Source of the DNA: Arthrobacter sp. efr-133-TYG-118
GTDB lineage: Bacteria > Actinomycetota > Actinomycetes > Actinomycetales > Micrococcaceae
Assembly: GCF_030209755.1 (NCBI RefSeq)
Contig: NZ_JARVRH010000025.1
Coordinates: 1-64,000, forward strand
DNA length: 64,000 nucleotides
Reading direction: 5' to 3'
Below are positions 1 to 7,865 of the stretch, piece by piece (position 1 is the first letter of the stretch; each line of letters starts with the position of its first letter). The position numbers were made by a program, and so were the translations under genes. The notes below the pieces were generated by a model. The model was not told where the DNA came from. It saw nothing but the letters and a program-made list of their open reading frames with translations, and did not search any database.

Positions 1-55
1 TGCCGCGCGCGGCCCGGACAGGACGGGCTCCGGTAGTGAAATCGGCGGATGCCAT
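1..55 (-). CDS. hutU: Urocanate hydratase, N-terminal 18 codons only (runs off left edge)
   Basis: Only the start of this gene is in the window. Reading from the ATG at 55 to the edge gives MASADFTTGARPVRAARG. The segment ARPVRAARG matches my recollection of the conserved opening of actinobacterial urocanate hydratases (GPRPVRAxRGT). A GAGGAG ribosome site sits about 8 bases upstream of the ATG. Urocanate hydratase converts urocanate to imidazolonepropionate, the second step of histidine breakdown. It lies 45 bases downstream of the importer's binding protein on the same strand, so it is probably the next gene of that operon. The identification rests on few residues but is strengthened by HutF at 5726-7081. 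Confidence 0.75.
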   Translation of the reverse strand, partial: MASADFTTGARPVRAARG

Positions 56-100
56 TCTTTGTACTCCTCAGTCTTCTGGTCTAGTTGCTTCTTGCTCGAA

Positions 101-1018
101 CTAGGCCAGGTTCTTGGACTTGAGCCAGTCCTGGGCGATCTGTCCCATGTCCTCGAACTTGGCCGTCCTGCCGTTCATCTGGATCAGGTCATCGGTGGTC
201 AACGCGGCGGACACCTTGTCCAGCACGCTCTTGACGGTGTCGCTGGCCTTCTTCTGGTTGATGACCGGAACGATGTTCTCGGACAAGAACAGGTTCTTGT
301 TGTCTTCGAGGGCAACCAGGTTGTTGGCAGCGATTGCGGGATCGGTGCTGAAAAGGTCGGCAACCTGTACTTGACCGGAAAGGAGAGCGTTCAGCGTCAG
401 TGGGCCGCCGGCGTCGAGCGCTGAGAATTCCTTGAAGTCGAGGTTGTAGACCGACTTCAGGCCGGCAACACCATTAATACGGGTCTTCCACTCCGGCGGG
501 CCGCCGAGAACGAGATCCTTGGCAGCAGGCTGGAGGTCGCTGATGGACTTGAGGTTGTACTTGTCGGCGGTTTCCTTCTTGACTGCCAACACGTCCTTGT
601 CCTGTGCCTTGGATGCTGTCAGCTGGGTGAGCCCGGACGGGATCTTGGTGCTCAGCTCTTTCGTGACTTCATCCGAGGTGACCGCTTTGGTGGAGGCATC
701 AAGGTACTGCAACAGGGCCCCGCCATATTCCGGCATGAGGTCGATGGAACCGTCCTTCAGTGCGGGGATGGTGACTTCGCGGCTGCCGATGCTGGGCTTT
801 TCCGTGACCTGGACGCCCTTGGCTTTGAGGGCCTCGGCGTAGATCTTCGCGATGAGCTGGCTTTCCGGGAAGTCCGCTGAGCCCACGATGATGCTGTCCG
901 TCGATCCTGCGGCCTGGGAATTGTTGTTGGTGGAACTCATGGGATCCCCACCGCCACAAGCGCTCAGGGCGATGGCGGTGGCTGCCGCCAGGGCGAAACC
1001 AGTCAGGTACTTTTTCAT
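101..1018 (-). CDS. Substrate-binding lipoprotein of a betaine/histidine-type (QAT) ABC importer
   Basis: A 305-residue secreted lipoprotein. It starts MKKYLTGFALAAATAIALSAC, where LSAC is a lipobox, so it should be anchored outside the membrane. The mature part has the OpuAC-type (PF04069) fold, with phrases such as VGSADFPESQLIAKIYAEAL and the C-terminal NGRTAKFEDMGQIAQDWL. The start at 1018 is preferred over an upstream in-frame ATG because it begins the signal peptide and follows an AGAGAG ribosome site. It is the last gene of the importer cluster, 103 bases after the second permease. The family binds glycine betaine, choline or, in HutX proteins, histidine. Given hutU next to it and hutF nearby, histidine or a related compound is the likely ligand. 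Confidence 0.85.
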   Translation of the reverse strand: MKKYLTGFALAAATAIALSACGGGDPMSSTNNNSQAAGSTDSIIVGSADFPESQLIAKIYAEALKAKGVQVTEKPSIGSREVTIPALKDGSIDLMPEYGGALLQYLDASTKAVTSDEVTKELSTKIPSGLTQLTASKAQDKDVLAVKKETADKYNLKSISDLQPAAKDLVLGGPPEWKTRINGVAGLKSVYNLDFKEFSALDAGGPLTLNALLSGQVQVADLFSTDPAIAANNLVALEDNKNLFLSENIVPVINQKKASDTVKSVLDKVSAALTTDDLIQMNGRTAKFEDMGQIAQDWLKSKNLA

Positions 1019-1121
1019 GTCAATCTCTCTTGGAGGGCCGTTGCAGGGCATGCGGTGGCCAAGTTGGGGTGTATTGCTGCCGTCGGGCACGGCGCCCGAC
1101 GAGCATGAACGGGGTACGGAG

Positions 1122-1850
1122 CTAGACCGTGACGGGGGTTTTCACGGTGTCGGACGTAGCGGCCGGGGCGGCCGCCTTGACGGTGCGCCGGGTCAGTCCG
1201 GGTGAGACGACCCTGCGGGTAATGAAGGCGAGCAATTGGTCGAAGAACAGGGCCAACAGCGCAACGAGTACGGCGCCGGCAACCATCTGGCTGTAGTCGT
1301 TCTGTGCTTTGCCGTCGATCAGCAGCCGTCCGAGGCCGCCGAGCGAAATGTACGCCGCGATGGTCGCCGTCGAGATGATCTGCAGCAGTGCGCTGCGGAC
1401 GCCGGACAGCATAAGCGGGAGCGAGCAAGGGAGCTGGATGTCCGTGAGGATTTTCATGGTGCGGAAGCCCATGCCCTTGGCGGCGTCGACGGCGGCAGCG
1501 TCCACCGCGCGGACGCCGGCGTAGGTGTTGGTCAGGATCGGTGGGACCGCGAGGAGCACCAGAACTATGAGGCTCGGCAGGATGTAGCCCATCTTGGACG
1601 GGAAAGCGGGCGAGATCAGCAGGACCAAGAGGATCAGCAGGCCCACGCTGGGGAGGGCGCGGAGTGCGTTGGCCAGGCCTGCGATCATGAAGACGCCCTT
1701 GCCCGTGACTCCGATGTAGATGCCGAGCGGAACTGCGATGATGGCCGCGACGACCAAGGCGATGAGGGAGTAGAGGAGGTGCTCACCGATCAAGGTGGGG
1801 ATGCCGTCGGCACCGCTCCAATGCGCGGGATTGAACAAGTAGTTGATCAT
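1122..1850 (-). CDS. QAT-family ABC importer permease (second)
   Basis: A 242-residue inner-membrane permease with about six hydrophobic segments and the binding-protein-dependent transport signature around IQLPCSLPLMLSGVRSALLQ (EAA loop). The first residues are MINYLFNPAHW. The chosen ATG (1850-1848) overlaps the stop of the preceding permease by four bases (ATGA) and follows AAGGTGG, which indicates translational coupling. An in-frame ATG 12 codons earlier lies inside the previous gene and is less likely. It forms the membrane channel of the importer together with the permease at 1847-2497. A charged or alanine-rich tail after the last membrane segment is unremarkable. Confidence 0.85.
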   Translation of the reverse strand: MINYLFNPAHWSGADGIPTLIGEHLLYSLIALVVAAIIAVPLGIYIGVTGKGVFMIAGLANALRALPSVGLLILLVLLISPAFPSKMGYILPSLIVLVLLAVPPILTNTYAGVRAVDAAAVDAAKGMGFRTMKILTDIQLPCSLPLMLSGVRSALLQIISTATIAAYISLGGLGRLLIDGKAQNDYSQMVAGAVLVALLALFFDQLLAFITRRVVSPGLTRRTVKAAAPAATSDTVKTPVTV

Positions 1851-2497
1851 GATGCCACCACCTTGGGGGTCCACGGTGTCAGCCACCGGTTGAGGAGGAT
1901 GATCAGTCCATCAAGGACCATGGCCAGGACCACGCAGAGGATGATGCCGGCGATGATCGGGGTGAAGAACCGCAACTGGAAGCCTTGGGTGAAGAGCGAG
2001 CCGAGCTGCGGGATGCCTAGCAACGCTGCCACGGAAACGAGGCTCACGTTGGAGACCGCCGCGACGCGGAGTCCGGCGCTGATGACGGGGACGCCTACGG
2101 GCAGCTCCACTTTCACCAGGCTCTGATACCCGCGGTAGCCCATGGCCTTGGCGGCTTGGACGGTGTCTTCCGGGACGGAATCCAGGGCATCAGCCACTAC
2201 GCGGACCAGCAGCGCCACGGTGTAGATGGTCAAAGCTGCCACGATGTTGAGCGGGTCCAGGATCTTGGTGCCAAGGACCAGCGGCAGCAGGACGAACAGG
2301 GCGAGGGAAGGGACCGTGTACAGCAGGCCCGCCACGCCCACCAGAAGGGGGTAGATCCGGCGGCTACGGTGTGCCCACCAGCCAAGCGGGAGTGCGATCA
2401 GCAGGCCCAGGATGAGGGGCGTGACGGCGAGCAGCACGTGCCAGCCAAGGAGGAACACGATGTTGTCGGACTGGCGGCCCAGCCATTCAAAGTTCAT
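1847..2497 (-). CDS. QAT-family ABC importer permease (first)
   Basis: A 216-residue membrane permease starting MNFEWLGRQSDNIVFLLGWH, with five to six hydrophobic segments and an EAA-type loop around VKVELPVGVPVISAGLRVA. Its ATG overlaps the stop of the ATPase gene by four bases, and its own stop overlaps the next permease, so the four genes 3600 to 1122 are tightly coupled. The family moves quaternary ammonium compounds or, as HutW, histidine. Two different permeases in one operon is the usual arrangement for OpuC/OsmU-like systems, whereas HutXWV has one. That leaves the exact substrate open. Confidence 0.85.
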   Translation of the reverse strand: MNFEWLGRQSDNIVFLLGWHVLLAVTPLILGLLIALPLGWWAHRSRRIYPLLVGVAGLLYTVPSLALFVLLPLVLGTKILDPLNIVAALTIYTVALLVRVVADALDSVPEDTVQAAKAMGYRGYQSLVKVELPVGVPVISAGLRVAAVSNVSLVSVAALLGIPQLGSLFTQGFQLRFFTPIIAGIILCVVLAMVLDGLIILLNRWLTPWTPKVVAS

Positions 2498-3600
2498 CGC
2501 GCCGTCTCCAGGTGCGGCTCGGCCTCGATCGCCTTGACGACGTCGGTGGCCGTCACTGTGCCGATGAGCTCGCCGTGTTCATTGACGACGACGCCGCGAC
2601 GGCTCGGGGAGGAAAGTGCGGCGTCGAGCAACTGACGCATGGTCCCGGACGATGATGCGGAGGTGCCGCTGAGGTTAAGGTGCTCCCTCTTGAGTTCGCC
2701 GCGAATGAGATCCGCTTGTGCCCAGCCGAGCGGTTTCCGTCCGCCGTCGACCACCAGCACCCAGGCTCCTGTGGCCTTGCTTTGTGCCTCGGCGGCAGAG
2801 GCGCCAAGGGTGACGACAGCTTCTTCGGCAACAGCTACCGTGCCGGCCGCGTTGGTGAAACCGAGGGAACGATAGCCACGGTCACGTCCGACGAAGTCGG
2901 CCACGAATTCGTCAGCAGGGGAGGTCAGCAGTTCCGACGGGGTCGCCATCTGGGCGAGTTTTCCGCCGACGCGCATCACGGCAACCTGGTCGCCGAGCTT
3001 GAGGGCCTCGTCGATGTCGTGGGTGACCATGATGATGGTCTTGCCGATCTCTCGCTGCAGCCGGAGGAACTCCTCCTGGAGCTGCGCGCGGACCACGGGG
3101 TCAACCGCGCTGAAGGGTTCGTCCATGAGCATGAAGGACGGATCCGAAGCCAAAGCCCGGGCCACGCCGACGCGCTGCTGCTGTCCGCCGGAGAGCTGCC
3201 ACGGGTAGCGCTTGGCGAAGCTCGCAGGGAGTCCGACGCGCTCCATGAGTTCGAGGGCTTTCATGCGGGCCTTCTGCCTGCTCTCGCCGAGCAGCACGGG
3301 CATCGTTGCCACGTTGTCGACGATGGTGCGGTGCGGGAAGAGGCCTGCGTGCTGGATGACGTAGCCGATCCGGCGCCGCAGCAAGGCCGCGTCCATGCCG
3401 GACGTCGGCTGGTCATCGAGGTAGATGGTACCGCTGGTGGGTTCGATGAGGCGGTTGATCATCCTCAGCGAAGTGGTCTTGCCACATCCGGATGGGCCAA
3501 CCAGGATGGTCAACTTGCCGGTGGGCGCCTCGAGGTTCAGGCCGTCGACGGCGACCGTCCCGTCCGGGTACGCCTTGGTGACATTTTCGAACTTGATCAT
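2494..3600 (-). CDS. QAT-family ABC importer ATPase with C-terminal CBS domains
   Basis: A 368-residue ATPase that powers the importer. Residues about 1-240 form the ABC domain: Walker A GPSGCGKTTS, signature LSGGQQQRVGVARAL, Walker B SFMLMDEPFSAVDP and switch VTHDIDEAL. After about residue 255 a CBS-type region follows, ending GVVVNEHGELIGTVTATDVV. In OpuA-like importers CBS domains sense ionic strength or nucleotides. The ATG overlaps the stop of the IclR gene by four bases, so regulator and importer share a transcript. CBS modules favour the osmolyte (OpuA/OpuC) branch, while the hut genes around it favour histidine. Confidence 0.9.
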   Translation of the reverse strand: MIKFENVTKAYPDGTVAVDGLNLEAPTGKLTILVGPSGCGKTTSLRMINRLIEPTSGTIYLDDQPTSGMDAALLRRRIGYVIQHAGLFPHRTIVDNVATMPVLLGESRQKARMKALELMERVGLPASFAKRYPWQLSGGQQQRVGVARALASDPSFMLMDEPFSAVDPVVRAQLQEEFLRLQREIGKTIIMVTHDIDEALKLGDQVAVMRVGGKLAQMATPSELLTSPADEFVADFVGRDRGYRSLGFTNAAGTVAVAEEAVVTLGASAAEAQSKATGAWVLVVDGGRKPLGWAQADLIRGELKREHLNLSGTSASSSGTMRQLLDAALSSPSRRGVVVNEHGELIGTVTATDVVKAIEAEPHLETAR

Positions 3601-4283
3601 TTCTTTTCCATGCTTTCCTGGGGCACTTCATGGTCTCCGGAGGGTTCCACGAGGATGCTGTTCGCCACCCTCGCCAGTTCCTCGCCAAATGTCTGGGCCT
3701 TCGCTTCGTCCAAGCGGTAGCTCGGTGCGACGATGCTGAGGGCTGCCACGGTGCGGCCGCCGATCACAATGGGTGCGGCGACGGCCGTGATGTCGTCTTC
3801 GACGCCGCTTCGCACGATGGCGAAGCCGCGGCCGTTCTGCCCGCCGGTGAGGACCTTGCCAGCGGCCGATCCTTCCAGCGGAATGCTCCTGCCGACCCAG
3901 CTGGTGTGCCGGACAGAGCGGGTACCTTCGACGATGGCAATGTAGATTCCGGTTTCCCCAGGACCGGGAATGCTCAAATAGCAGGACTCGCCCGTTTCAG
4001 CCACGAGCCGCTTCATGTGTGGCGTGCAGAGCGATACGAGGGACTCCTGTCCCAACGCGAGGGCTCCCAATTGGATCACGCTGGCGCCGGGACGGAAGTT
4101 TCCGCCCGGATCCCGCTTCACGAATCCACTGCCTTCCAAGGTGCGGAGGAGACGGAGTGCGGTGCTGGCCGACAAGTCAACAACGCGTGCTGCGTCGCTC
4201 AGGCTGATGGAGCCATCGGTGCAGACCGCGCTCAGGAGGGCCAAAGCCCTTTCGACCGTCCGTGTGGAGGAATCTGCTGCCAC
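3597..4283 (-). CDS. IclR-family transcriptional regulator, probably of the hut genes
   Basis: IclR-type regulator. A winged helix follows the start (RTVERALALLSAV, then LSDAARVVDLSASTALRLLR), and a ligand-binding domain contains VSLCTPHMKRLVAETGESCYL and VAAPIVIGGRTVAALSIVAP. I place the start at the GTG at 4283 (228 residues), preceded by AAAGCAGG. The longer reading from the ATG at 4349 (250 residues) adds the odd stretch MKVDFYLVARHGDPDH with a rare TTA codon, and it would bury a 16-bp element shared with the opposite promoter. The ATPase gene overlaps its stop, so the regulator leads the importer operon. It likely controls both directions from the 4283-4530 gap. Confidence 0.85.
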   Translation of the reverse strand: MAADSSTRTVERALALLSAVCTDGSISLSDAARVVDLSASTALRLLRTLEGSGFVKRDPGGNFRPGASVIQLGALALGQESLVSLCTPHMKRLVAETGESCYLSIPGPGETGIYIAIVEGTRSVRHTSWVGRSIPLEGSAAGKVLTGGQNGRGFAIVRSGVEDDITAVAAPIVIGGRTVAALSIVAPSYRLDEAKAQTFGEELARVANSILVEPSGDHEVPQESMEKK

Positions 4284-4322
4284 TGCTTGGCCTGCTTTCA
4301 AGTGGTCTGGATCACCATGTCT

Positions 4323-4338
4323 TGCCACTAAGTAAAAA
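4323..4338 (-). promoter_or_regulatory. Shared 16-bp element, IclR-side copy
   Basis: Read on the minus strand this is TTTTTACTTAGTGGCA. It matches the element at 4491-4506 at 15 of 16 positions, in inverted orientation, each copy facing its own gene. It is a candidate operator or core-promoter element of the divergent hut promoter region. It lies 39 bases before the GTG proposed for the IclR gene, but inside the coding region if the ATG at 4349 were used. Confidence 0.5.
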
Positions 4339-4490
4339 TCAACTTTCATCGGATGGCAATAGTTTTGTGGAAATTGTCTGAAGTTCCGGGATTTGAGACA
4401 TCCTGTGACGTCAGGGTGTATCGGTAGTGTTTCGGGCCGGTTAATTGTCGTGTTTCTACGTTCAGGGTCTTGTCATTGGGTGGCATGTGG

Positions 4491-4506
4491 TTTTTACTTG
4501 GTGGCA
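4491..4506 (+). promoter_or_regulatory. Shared 16-bp element, amidohydrolase-side copy
   Basis: TTTTTACTTGGTGGCA, the mirror partner of the copy at 4323-4338. It ends 23 bases before the GTG start of the amidohydrolase gene, just ahead of its GGAGG ribosome site. The pairing suggests that one regulator, most simply the IclR protein, acts on both directions. Confidence 0.5.
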
Positions 4507-4529
4507 GTCTTCATTAATCGGAGGAACAC

Positions 4530-5729
4530 GTGGAAACCGTCAATCAGCTCCTTGACTCAATCAAGGACGTGGGCCGCGATGCGGTCCGCGGAGGATACTC
4601 CAGGGCGGTCTATTCGACGCCCGAGCTCGACCTCAGGCAGTGGTTCATCGAGCAAGCCCAACGGAGGGGCCTTCGGGTCGAGACCGACCGGAACGGCATT
4701 ATCTGGGCCTGGTGGGGAAAACCCCAGGACGGCGCCCTCGTCACAGGAAGCCACCTGGACTCCGTCCCCGGAGGAGGGGCCTTCGACGGGCCGCTCGGCG
4801 TCGCCTCCGCCCTCGCCGCCGTCGACATCCTCGTTTCCCGCGGTCTTGAGCCGGGGCGTTCCCTGGCCATCACGGTCTTCCCGGAAGAGGAAGGATCCCG
4901 CTTTGGCGTGGCCTGCCTGGGCTCGCGCCTATTGACCGGCGCCATCGACGTCGACAAGGCGCTGAACCTTCGCGACGTGGACGGCAACACTTTCGCCGAC
5001 GTCGCCCGTCGCAATGGTCTGGATCCCCGGCACGTCGGCCCCGATCCGGAAGCCTTGGCTCGAATCGGCGACTTCGTCGAACTCCACGTCGAACAGGGGA
5101 AGGGGCTGGGCCAAAGCGGCCCGGCCATCGCCGTCGGAAGCTCCATCCTGGGCCATGGCCGCTGGAAGCTGAGCGTCAGCGGCCAAGGCAACCACGCCGG
5201 GACCACGCTCATGACCGACCGTGCCGATCCGATGGTCGCGGCCGCGCAGATCGTCGTCGCCGTCCGTGACACCGCGGCGAAGCAGCCGGATGCGCGGGCC
5301 ACGGTCGGTCGCTTGACCCCGGTTCCCGGGGGCACCAACGTGATTGCCTCGCGCGTGGATCTGTGGCTTGACGCTCGCCATCCCGACGACGCCGTGACGG
5401 CACAACTGATCGAATCGATCTACCGTGCGGCCCGGGAAATCGCGGCGAGCGAGGGATGCACCGTCAGCCTCACCGAGGAGTCCTACAGCGACACCGTGCA
5501 TTTTGATTCCGCCCTCAGCAGACGCATCGGCGAGCTCCTGCCCGGCGCGCCGGTGCTGGCAACCGGCGCCGGGCATGACGCCGGAGTCTTGGCTGGACAT
5601 GTCCCCTCGGCGATGCTTTTCGTCCGCAACCCGAGCGGAATCTCGCATTCCCCGGAAGAATACGTGGCCGACGAGGACGCCTCAGCCGGCGCCGCGGCCC
5701 TTGCCGACGTTCTGGAGGGACTCCTGTGA
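4530..5729 (+). CDS. M20-family amidohydrolase (AllC/carbamoylase-like), probable N-formylglutamate deformylase of the hut pathway
   Basis: A 399-residue cytosolic metallohydrolase of the allantoate amidohydrolase / N-carbamoyl-amino-acid hydrolase type. Metal-binding motifs are visible: GSHLDSVPGGGAFDGPLG near residue 73, EEEGSRFG near 117, ELHVEQG near 180 and GAGHDAGVLAGH near 350. The GTG start follows GGAGG. The 3' end overlaps hutF by four bases (GTGA), so the two are co-translated. Family members remove carbamoyl or formyl groups from amino acids. Placed against HutF, whose product is N-formylglutamate, the simplest inference is that it releases formate from N-formylglutamate. Automatic annotation would probably call it allantoate amidohydrolase. 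Confidence 0.85.
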   Translation: METVNQLLDSIKDVGRDAVRGGYSRAVYSTPELDLRQWFIEQAQRRGLRVETDRNGIIWAWWGKPQDGALVTGSHLDSVPGGGAFDGPLGVASALAAVDILVSRGLEPGRSLAITVFPEEEGSRFGVACLGSRLLTGAIDVDKALNLRDVDGNTFADVARRNGLDPRHVGPDPEALARIGDFVELHVEQGKGLGQSGPAIAVGSSILGHGRWKLSVSGQGNHAGTTLMTDRADPMVAAAQIVVAVRDTAAKQPDARATVGRLTPVPGGTNVIASRVDLWLDARHPDDAVTAQLIESIYRAAREIAASEGCTVSLTEESYSDTVHFDSALSRRIGELLPGAPVLATGAGHDAGVLAGHVPSAMLFVRNPSGISHSPEEYVADEDASAGAAALADVLEGLL

Positions 5730-7081
5730 GCGGGTTCTGGTGCGAAACGGCCTTGGTAAACCCCGACGGCGGCAGCGCCGGCGGCGCGGTTGCAGCCACC
5801 GGTGTTCGGCTGGAAGTGCGCGAGGGCCGCATCGCCGGGATCTCTACAGCGGTCCAGCCCGAGACGGGTGACCGAATCTTGAACGGTGTGGTCTTCCCCG
5901 CCGCGGCCAACGCCCATTCGCACGCTTTTCACCGGATCCTGCGCGGGCGGACGCATGATGGACGCGGTGACTTCTGGGTCTGGCGGGAGCAAATGTATCG
6001 GAGCGCGGCGGAACTGACACCGGAGAAATACGAGAAGCTCGCTACGGCAGTCTTCACTGAAATGGTGGTGTCGGGCTTCAGCAGCGTGGCCGAGTTCCAC
6101 TACGTCCACCACCAGCGAGAAGGAACGCCTTACCCGGAGCCGCACGCGATGGAATTGGCGTTGGCGAGGGCGGCCGTGGCGGCCGGGATCCGTCTGACCT
6201 TGCTGGACACCTTGTATCTTGCGGGAGGGATCGGGACACCGCTGAGCCCGGAACAGGCACGGTTTGGCGACGCCGATACCCAGGCTTGGTTGGACCGGCT
6301 CGCTTCACTGCGGGCAGAGGTAGTGCGGACCTTTCCGCCGGAAATGGTTGGCGTGGGAGCGGCCCTGCATTCCGTCCGCGGAGTGCCCGAGGAGGCACTC
6401 AAGACCGTCGCGCGGCAACTGCCTGCCGACATTCCGCTCCACATCCACCTCAGCGAACAACCGGCTGAGAACGAGGCCTGCCTGCGGGCTTACGGAGTCA
6501 CCCCCACCGGACTTCTTGCCCGGCACGGCCTGCTGTCCCGGCGGCTCTCCGCCGTCCATGCGACCCACCTGACGCCGGAAGACATCCAGCTCCTCGGGGA
6601 CGCGGGCGCCACCGTGGTGATGTGTCCCAGCACCGAAGCCGACCTCGCCGACGGGATCGGACCAGCTCGCGCCTTGTCCGACGCCGGCTCAACCATCGCG
6701 CTGGGCACCGACCAACACGCCGTGATCGATCCCTGGGTCGAAATGCGCGCTTTGGAACACGGAGAACGCCTCGGCTCCGGCCAACGGGGCAGGTTCTCAC
6801 CTCGGGAACTGCTGCACGCGGCCACCATCGGAGCAACGGCTTCCATGGCTACACCCATAGGGTCTGCGCTTGAGGTAGGTGCGGTGTGCGACCTCATGGC
6901 CGTGGCTCCGGACTCGGTGCGGACAGCCGGTTCCATGCCGCAGCAGTTCGCGTTCAGCGCGACGGCGAGCGACGTCACCGCCGTCGTGATCGCTGGCGAA
7001 CTGGTGGCCTCCGACGGCGTCCACGTGCGGCTGGGTTCTCCGGGCGGGCTGCTCACAGAGGCATTGAAGGAGTTCTCCTAA
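5726..7081 (+). CDS. hutF: Formimidoylglutamate deiminase
   Basis: A 451-residue amidohydrolase-superfamily enzyme that removes ammonia from N-formimidoyl-glutamate to give N-formylglutamate in the long histidine pathway. Diagnostic motifs are the metal pair NAHSHAFHRILRGR near residue 70, the adjacent DFWVWREQMYRSA typical of HutF, HIHLSEQPAENE near 230 and GTDQHAVIDPW near 325. The GTG start overlaps the upstream amidohydrolase stop by four bases. Length and motifs fit intact HutF. A terminator-like hairpin and a 98-bp repeat follow the stop. Confidence 0.92.
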   Translation: MSGFWCETALVNPDGGSAGGAVAATGVRLEVREGRIAGISTAVQPETGDRILNGVVFPAAANAHSHAFHRILRGRTHDGRGDFWVWREQMYRSAAELTPEKYEKLATAVFTEMVVSGFSSVAEFHYVHHQREGTPYPEPHAMELALARAAVAAGIRLTLLDTLYLAGGIGTPLSPEQARFGDADTQAWLDRLASLRAEVVRTFPPEMVGVGAALHSVRGVPEEALKTVARQLPADIPLHIHLSEQPAENEACLRAYGVTPTGLLARHGLLSRRLSAVHATHLTPEDIQLLGDAGATVVMCPSTEADLADGIGPARALSDAGSTIALGTDQHAVIDPWVEMRALEHGERLGSGQRGRFSPRELLHAATIGATASMATPIGSALEVGAVCDLMAVAPDSVRTAGSMPQQFAFSATASDVTAVVIAGELVASDGVHVRLGSPGGLLTEALKEFS

Positions 7082-7111
7082 GGCGATTTCCTCAGGTGTC
7101 ATGTCTCAGGC

Positions 7112-7209
7112 GTCACGCTGAGCACGTTTTTGGAGGCGCGGCACCTGGATCGGCCCGGAATTCCCGGTCGGAGGGAGGTTGGAGCGACCAAAAAGGTGCG
7201 TGGCGTGAC
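7112..7209 (+). repeat. 98-bp palindromic repeat, copy A
   Basis: One of three elements of exactly 98 bases (others at 12574 and 13576). The ends are inverted: GTCACGC at the left and GCGTGAC at the right, each followed inward by a G-rich step and a run of T (left) or A (right), so the whole unit folds on itself. The centre GCCCGGAA is shared with the other copies in the same orientation. It begins 30 bases after the hutF stop. Its arms are more diverged than in copies B and C. Confidence 0.8.
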
Positions 7210-7212
7210 GAC

Positions 7213-7234
7213 GACGGCGGGGCCCGCCGCCGTC
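7213..7234. terminator. Hairpin between hutF and the convergent kinase fragment
   Basis: GACGGCGG pairs with CCGCCGTC across a six-base loop. It lies between two convergent genes and uses the same stem sequence as the hairpins at 15429, 41769 and 48839. There is no clear T-run, so the role as a terminator is inferred from position. Confidence 0.45.
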
Positions 7235-7249
7235 GGGCATCGGCAGTTA

Positions 7250-7723
7250 TCAGTCGAGTGGCAAAGTGACGGTTACGCAGGTTCCGTTGCCTGGACTGGA
7301 GACGACGGAGACGTCCCCGCCCACTTCGCTGACGGCGATGGACATGAGGCGGAGACCGAATCCGTGGTGTGCGCCGGCGGGCGTTGCCTGGTTGTCGAAG
7401 CCGGCGCCGTTGTCCGTGACTGTCAGCCGGATCCCGTGGTAAACGGCGGCGAGCCGGACGGTGACGTCGTGGGCGTGCGCGAACTTGAACGCGTTGCTGA
7501 GGACTTCCTTGGCGGCGTGGTAGAGCAAGGAAGCGGAGCCGGACGAGATTTCGACACCATGGTGCGGTGTCTCCCAGTGGATTTCGGTCCCTTGTCGGCG
7601 GAGCGGCGCGGCCAATCGGTCGATGCAGCCCGCGAGCCCCAGAGTATGGAAGTCAACGGGTTGCTGATCGGTGATCACGCCATTGATGGCGGTAACCTCG
7701 TCCAGGGCTGTGGTTGTCTTCAT
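7250..7723 (-). CDS. Orphan histidine-kinase-type ATPase domain protein
   Basis: A 157-residue protein that is almost only a HATPase_c domain like those of NarL-partner sensor kinases: N-box AAKEVLSNAFKFAHA near residue 70, DNGAGF near 110, GFGLRLMSIAVSEVGGDV near 122, and the final GTCVTVTLPLD. The sensor region and the phospho-acceptor histidine domain are absent, and no response regulator lies nearby. The ATG at 7723 has an AGGGGAG site about 10 bases upstream, so it could be expressed as it stands. It may be a remnant of a kinase, or a free ATPase domain such as an anti-sigma-like factor. Confidence 0.65.
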   Translation of the reverse strand: MKTTTALDEVTAINGVITDQQPVDFHTLGLAGCIDRLAAPLRRQGTEIHWETPHHGVEISSGSASLLYHAAKEVLSNAFKFAHAHDVTVRLAAVYHGIRLTVTDNGAGFDNQATPAGAHHGFGLRLMSIAVSEVGGDVSVVSSPGNGTCVTVTLPLD

Positions 7724-7865
7724 GGCCGTTCCTGCTCCCCTTGCAGCTTTGGTGCTTTCGCCGGCGGGTGGGTTCCGCCTGTGCTTGCATTAAGACTGGA
7801 CCAGAGGAGTTAAGGTTCCCGCGATATTCAGTTAGTTTCGTCCTAATTTTTTGTCAGGAATCTCC

